Source: Veillonella sp. (GTDB lineage: Bacteria > Bacillota > Negativicutes > Veillonellales > Veillonellaceae). Taken from it: a stretch of 17,848 nt of DNA. The position numbers were made by a program, and so were the translations under genes. Within the stretch, counting starts at the first letter, position 1. Every line of letters begins with the position of its first letter. Under the pieces are notes generated by a model. It had not been told where the DNA came from, did not search any database, and saw only the letters and a list, made by a program, of their open reading frames with translations. Of this stretch, positions 14,591-17,848 are shown in pieces. Location: contig NZ_DXLG01000028.1 of NCBI RefSeq assembly GCF_019414865.1, positions 1 to 17,848 of the forward strand, in the 5' to 3' direction.

Positions 14591-15778
14591 ATGAAAGACG
14601 AGCGATTTATAGTTACGTATCGAATAGAAGCAAGTTCATATGAAGAGGCAAAAGCTATTGCGTGGGCTGTTCAAGTAGAACAAACCATAGAGTTTCCTTA
14701 TGAGTTTGTTACAGATCCATATATTAAAGGAACTATTACTGGTCGATTAGAATCTCTTGAACCGATGGAACAAGATTCTGCATATGTTAATGTTGGTGTC
14801 ATGCCAAATGCTGTAATTGATATATCTCGCTATTATGTGGCTCGTATTTCATATCTTGTAGATACTACTGCCTTAGAAGCAACGCAATTTTTAAATGTTG
14901 TCTTTGGAAACTCGTCCTTACAACCTCATATTTGGGTGGTGGATGTTGAATTATGCCCAACTCTTTACGATGTGTTTAAAGGACCACGTTTTGGTTTGCA
15001 TGGGATTCGCCAACTAGTGGAAACACCAACGCGTCCTATGATTCAAGCCGTTGTAAAACCTATGGGGACACCTAATGAAGAGCTAGCTCGTATGTGTGGT
15101 GCTTATACACGTGGTGGGGCAGATGTCATTAAGGATGACCATGGTATTTCTAATCAGTCATTCTCTCAATTTAAAGATCGGGTAAAGCGATGTGCTGCTA
15201 TAGTGCGCGAAATGAATGATAAACATGGCACACATACCTTATATGCAGCTAATGTATCTGGCGATGGTACAGATGTAATAGAACGTGCTTATTTTGCTAA
15301 GGAAGCTGGCGCAACGGCCCTTATGGTGGCTTCAGGACTGGTTGGGTTTGGTTGGCTACATAAACTAGCTAGTGATGAAAATTTACGATTGCCCATTATT
15401 CATCATCCCGCTTATTCAGGTGGATTCGTAAGTCCTGGCACATCTGGTATAGCTGATTATCTACAATTAGGCTTGTTGCCTCGTATCTTTGGTGCAGATA
15501 TGCCGATTTTTGTATCCTATGGTGGACGTTTTACTTTCACTGAGGAACAGTGTAAGCGGATATCCAATTATATTAAACAACCGATAGTCTTGATGAAGGC
15601 TGCGTGTCCAGCACCTGGTGGTGGTGTAACAGATGTACGATTGAATGAACTTGTTAAGTTATACGGTAATGATACAATGTTCCTCGTTGGGGGCGATATG
15701 TTCCGTAGAGGTCCGGATATCGAGTCTAATATGGCTTACTTTGTAGATCGTTTGACTGACTTATCTGAAAGCAAGTAA
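14591..15778 (+). CDS. RuBisCO-like protein (form IV), function unknown
   Basis: This 395-residue protein has the two-domain fold of the RuBisCO large chain but is not a carboxylase. Residues 1-130 are the N-terminal domain, with VEQTIEFPYE near 29-38 and FGNSSL at 105-110. The barrel follows. K156 in VVKPMGT matches the proton-transfer lysine (K175 of plant RuBisCO), but K177 is methionine. K181 and D183 in VIKDDHG match the carbamylated lysine and a metal ligand, while the second ligand, E204, is histidine. The HHPAYSGG segment replaces the HR motif, and the loop-6 lysine is missing. Known relatives act as enolases, isomerases or decarboxylases on sugar-phosphate-like compounds. No methionine-salvage or sugar-acid gene is adjacent. 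The ATG at 14591 has AAAGGAG at 14577-14583; a TTG at 14573 is rejected. Confidence 0.88.
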   Translation: MKDERFIVTYRIEASSYEEAKAIAWAVQVEQTIEFPYEFVTDPYIKGTITGRLESLEPMEQDSAYVNVGVMPNAVIDISRYYVARISYLVDTTALEATQFLNVVFGNSSLQPHIWVVDVELCPTLYDVFKGPRFGLHGIRQLVETPTRPMIQAVVKPMGTPNEELARMCGAYTRGGADVIKDDHGISNQSFSQFKDRVKRCAAIVREMNDKHGTHTLYAANVSGDGTDVIERAYFAKEAGATALMVASGLVGFGWLHKLASDENLRLPIIHHPAYSGGFVSPGTSGIADYLQLGLLPRIFGADMPIFVSYGGRFTFTEEQCKRISNYIKQPIVLMKAACPAPGGGVTDVRLNELVKLYGNDTMFLVGGDMFRRGPDIESNMAYFVDRLTDLSESK

Positions 15779-15887
15779 TGATAGTTTACGGTTACATAAG
15801 TTAATACAATAGTTATATTGAATAACTAAGTCACTGACTTTCACAAAAATATGTAAAGAATTATGATTAAGTATATGGAGTGTTTTG

Positions 15888-16694
15888 ATGAGTGAATCCT
15901 CACCGTTGGAGGTCCATGTCCTTGCTAGTGGTAGTAAGGGCAATTGTACAGTAATAAAAAAAGGGAACTCCGTCATATTGCACGATGTAGGCATTAGCTG
16001 TCGGCGCATCGTAAATGGATTAAAAGAATTGCATATCGATATGGCACAGGTAGAGGGCATATTTATCAGTCATGAACATAGTGATCATATTGCGGGACTA
16101 CAACAACTATTGAAACGTTTTGATATTCCTGTATATACGAAACAAGGGACATGGCGTGAAATTCAAGATAAGTTAATTGTGCCAAAGAACCAATTAATCG
16201 AATTGACTAAGGGTAGCCTCTCTCTTGGTAACCTTGTGGTCGAATCTTTTGGCGTTAGTCATGATGCGGCTGATCCGATTGGTATTAATGTGTATGCAGG
16301 AAATGATAAGGCCACTGTCGTTACTGATACGGGTGTGATTTCTGAAAGTATCTTACGTCGTATGGATGACACGACATTGTTAGTACTGGAAGCAAATTAT
16401 GATCCTCATATGTTAAGATTCGGTCCTTATCAACCATTTTTGAAACAACGTGTGGCTGGTGATGAAGGCCATTTGAGTAATGAAATGGCTGCCCGAGCTT
16501 TGCTCATGATGAATCGACCTGATTTCATGCAAGTTATTCTGGCCCATCGTTCTGAAAACAATAATAATGCCGTCCTTGTTACCCAAACGATTGGGAAAAT
16601 GCTCGTAGATAGTGGCGTTCGCATTGGACCGGAAATGAAGTTGCAACATGGACAACCTAATGAAATTGTGTCTATGCAATCCGTAAAGAGGTAG
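15888..16694 (+). CDS. walJ: WalJ/YycJ-family metallo-beta-lactamase-fold hydrolase
   Basis: This 268-residue cytosolic protein belongs to the YycJ/WalJ group of metallo-beta-lactamase-fold proteins, related to 5'-exonucleases and linked in Firmicutes to cell-wall and DNA-processing functions. The metal motif is SHEHSDH at 61-67. A DTG at about 145 and a later histidine in EGHLSNEMAA complete the site. Length is typical (about 265). The ATG at 15888 has GGAG at 15877-15880 with a 7-nt gap; a TTG at 15885 would add one residue. rlmH starts 3 nt after its stop, the same partner that follows near walJ in many Firmicutes. The walRK two-component genes are not present here. The 109 nt before it hold only an AT-rich 7-bp inverted repeat (15810-15828). 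Confidence 0.88.
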   Translation: MSESSPLEVHVLASGSKGNCTVIKKGNSVILHDVGISCRRIVNGLKELHIDMAQVEGIFISHEHSDHIAGLQQLLKRFDIPVYTKQGTWREIQDKLIVPKNQLIELTKGSLSLGNLVVESFGVSHDAADPIGINVYAGNDKATVVTDTGVISESILRRMDDTTLLVLEANYDPHMLRFGPYQPFLKQRVAGDEGHLSNEMAARALLMMNRPDFMQVILAHRSENNNNAVLVTQTIGKMLVDSGVRIGPEMKLQHGQPNEIVSMQSVKR

Positions 16695-16697
16695 AGT

Positions 16698-17177
16698 ATG
16701 AGATTTTATGTAGTTTGTATCGGCAAGTTAAAAGACGCTTACTTGCGCGATGGGGTAGCAGAGTTTGTGAAACGGATGCGACCTTATGGTGGGATTACCA
16801 TTACTGAACTAAATGAAAGTAAAATTGGGGATAAGCCGAGTGATGCAGATCGAAAACAAGTCGTTGTAGAAGAAGGGGAACGTTTATTAAAAGCTGTTCC
16901 AAAGAATGCTTATACCGTGTTGTTAGATGTGTATGGTAAAACGATGTCCTCTGAAGACTTGGCCAAAACAATAGCTAAACTAGAAGTCGATGGTATAAGT
17001 GATATGGCGTTCATCGTTGGCGGTGCTTTTGGTGTAAGCGATGAGTTGCGCAAGTCCGTGAATTATAAATTATCCTTTAGCCCAATGACCTTTACCCATC
17101 AAATGGTACGCTTATTGCTAGTAGAGCAAATTTATAGAGCCTCTAAGATTAATCGTAACGAACCATATCATTGGTAA
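16698..17177 (+). CDS. rlmH: 23S rRNA pseudouridine-1915 N3-methyltransferase
   Basis: RlmH methylates pseudouridine 1915 in helix 69 of 23S rRNA on the assembled 70S ribosome, using S-adenosylmethionine. This 159-residue copy is the normal full length. The SPOUT knot motifs are clear: the cofactor loop FIVGGAFGVSDELR near residues 105-118, and the C-terminal segment LSFSPMTFTHQMVRLLLVEQ followed by the family ending NEPYHW. The ATG at 16698 lies 3 nt after walJ, with AGAGG at 16687-16691 inside the end of walJ, so the two are co-transcribed. This is a housekeeping gene and marks a return to core chromosome after the catabolic locus. Confidence 0.97.
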   Translation: MRFYVVCIGKLKDAYLRDGVAEFVKRMRPYGGITITELNESKIGDKPSDADRKQVVVEEGERLLKAVPKNAYTVLLDVYGKTMSSEDLAKTIAKLEVDGISDMAFIVGGAFGVSDELRKSVNYKLSFSPMTFTHQMVRLLLVEQIYRASKINRNEPYHW

Positions 17178-17227
17178 TAGACTTATAAATTATTTATATA
17201 ATATTCTTATAAAAAAGGAGTTTTATT

Positions 17228-17248
17228 ATGCTATGTCGAATAGTATAA
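17228..17248 (+). other. six-codon mini-ORF with strong ribosome binding site
   Basis: AAAAAAGGAG (17211-17220) precedes an ATG at 17228 by 7 nt, and the frame reads MLCRIV then TAA. It lies in the leader between rlmH and the CBS-domain gene. TATAAT hexamers at 17197-17202 and 17244-17249 are possible -10 boxes, neither with a good -35. It may be a leader peptide or a chance feature. Confidence 0.25.
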
Positions 17249-17282
17249 TAAAGCAAGATGTATTTGTAAGGAGGAATTCACT

Positions 17283-17738
17283 ATGAAAATTCAAGAAGTA
17301 ATGAATAAATACCCTGTTACTGTTGGCAAGGATGCGCCGATTTCTGATGTGGCTGACTTATTGGTAAAATATAATTTAACAGCTGTTTCCGTAGTGGATG
17401 ACAACAATAAATTATTAGGTATTATTTCTGAAGGTGATTTGCTTTATAAAAAAGTTCGCCCTCATGTACCTCACTATGTAAATGTGTTGGGCGCTAGTAT
17501 TTATTACAATGGCATTGGCGAATATAATGCACAATTCAAAAAATTGTTAGCATCTCACGTTCATGAGTTGATGACCGACGAAGTCATTACAACTACACCG
17601 GATAAAGATGTAGAGGAAATTGTATCTGTTATGCTTGATCAACATTTGAAAAATGTTCCTGTTGTAGATAAGGATTACCATTTGATTGGTATCTTGTCTC
17701 GTCGTGACATTATCAAATTGATTGCTAAAGATAACTAA
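17283..17738 (+). CDS. two-CBS-domain protein
   Basis: This 151-residue protein consists of a pair of CBS domains, a fold that binds adenosyl ligands such as AMP, ATP or S-adenosylmethionine and senses cell energy state. The first spans about residues 1-58, with IQEVMNKYPVTV and LLGIISEGDLLYK. The second spans about 96-151, with VHELMTDEVITTT and LIGILSRRDIIKLIAK. The 38-residue insert between them (about 58-95) is typical of stand-alone CBS proteins of this size. No catalytic domain is attached. The ATG at 17283 follows AAGGAGG (17268-17274). It has its own terminator and is probably a single-gene unit or read through from rlmH. The partner and ligand are unknown. Confidence 0.9.
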   Translation: MKIQEVMNKYPVTVGKDAPISDVADLLVKYNLTAVSVVDDNNKLLGIISEGDLLYKKVRPHVPHYVNVLGASIYYNGIGEYNAQFKKLLASHVHELMTDEVITTTPDKDVEEIVSVMLDQHLKNVPVVDKDYHLIGILSRRDIIKLIAKDN

Positions 17739-17762
17739 TTCGCATAATTATGTAGAACATAG

Positions 17763-17791
17763 AAAGACCACCCATTTCGGGGTGGTCTTTT
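17763..17791 (+). terminator. intrinsic terminator after the CBS-domain gene
   Basis: AAAGACCACCC (17763-17773) pairs perfectly with GGGTGGTCTTT (17780-17790) around a 6-nt loop, with four T at the 3' end (17788-17791). It lies 24 nt after the CBS gene stop. The remaining 57 bases of the window show no gene that I can support. Confidence 0.88.
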
Positions 17792-17848
17792 AGGGGTTAT
17801 AGGACAAAACGTGTTGGTTTTATAGGCGATGGAGCCAGTAAATTACTG

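Noticed and set aside
1..17848. CRISPR arrays, tRNA or rRNA genes, insertion sequences
   Set aside because: I saw no regularly spaced direct repeats, no tRNA-like cloverleaf sequence, no rRNA segments and no transposase gene.

Overview
The window reads as chromosomal DNA from a low-GC anaerobe of the Negativicutes, most likely Veillonella. The clues are the AT-rich codon use, strong AGGAGG-type ribosome binding sites, a walJ-rlmH pair of Firmicutes type, and a purine-fermentation gene set that fits the known purine fermentation by Veillonella (formerly Micrococcus lactilyticus). The genus is inferred from the sequence and was not tested by a search. All 14 protein genes lie on the + strand.

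Positions 1-307 are a regulatory region. It holds a perfect CRP-type palindrome (54-69), a good sigma-A promoter (142-170), and a leader of about 130 nt with two inverted repeats. Positions 308-14383 hold a ten-gene purine/urate catabolism locus: a YheO/DauR-type regulator, diaminopropionate ammonia-lyase (ygeX), a YgeY metallohydrolase, a YgeW carbamoyltransferase, carbamate kinase (arcC), the SsnA amidohydrolase, a short YgfK-like reductase, a dihydropyrimidinase/hydantoinase (hydA), a fused Fe-S/molybdenum hydroxylase (xdh), and an NCS2 purine permease. In the likely scheme, the permease imports a purine, and Xdh, YgfK, SsnA and HydA modify and open the rings. YgeW recovers a carbamoyl group as carbamoyl phosphate, from which ArcC makes ATP. 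YgeY and YgeX take the remaining three-carbon diamine to pyruvate and ammonia. The family assignments are firm. The exact substrate of each step is inferred from published work on homologous clusters.

The locus has internal punctuation. A stable hairpin lies between ygeY and ygeW, an intrinsic terminator stands 29 nt before arcC, a perfect 14-bp inverted repeat lies inside hydA, and a hairpin without a U-tract lies between xdh and the permease. A strong terminator (14490-14528) closes the locus.

Downstream is a separately transcribed RuBisCO-like protein (14591-15778) that lacks several carboxylase residues, and its function is unknown. Next come the housekeeping genes walJ and rlmH, then a two-CBS-domain protein closed by a terminator (17763-17791). 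I see no gene in the last 57 bases.

The points most worth a second look are these: the YgfK homologue lacks the whole GltD-like NADPH/FAD module; the molybdenum hydroxylase has no flavin subunit nearby, so both oxidoreductases may run on ferredoxin; an orphan RuBisCO-like protein sits beside the locus; and the locus carries several unassigned RNA/DNA control elements.
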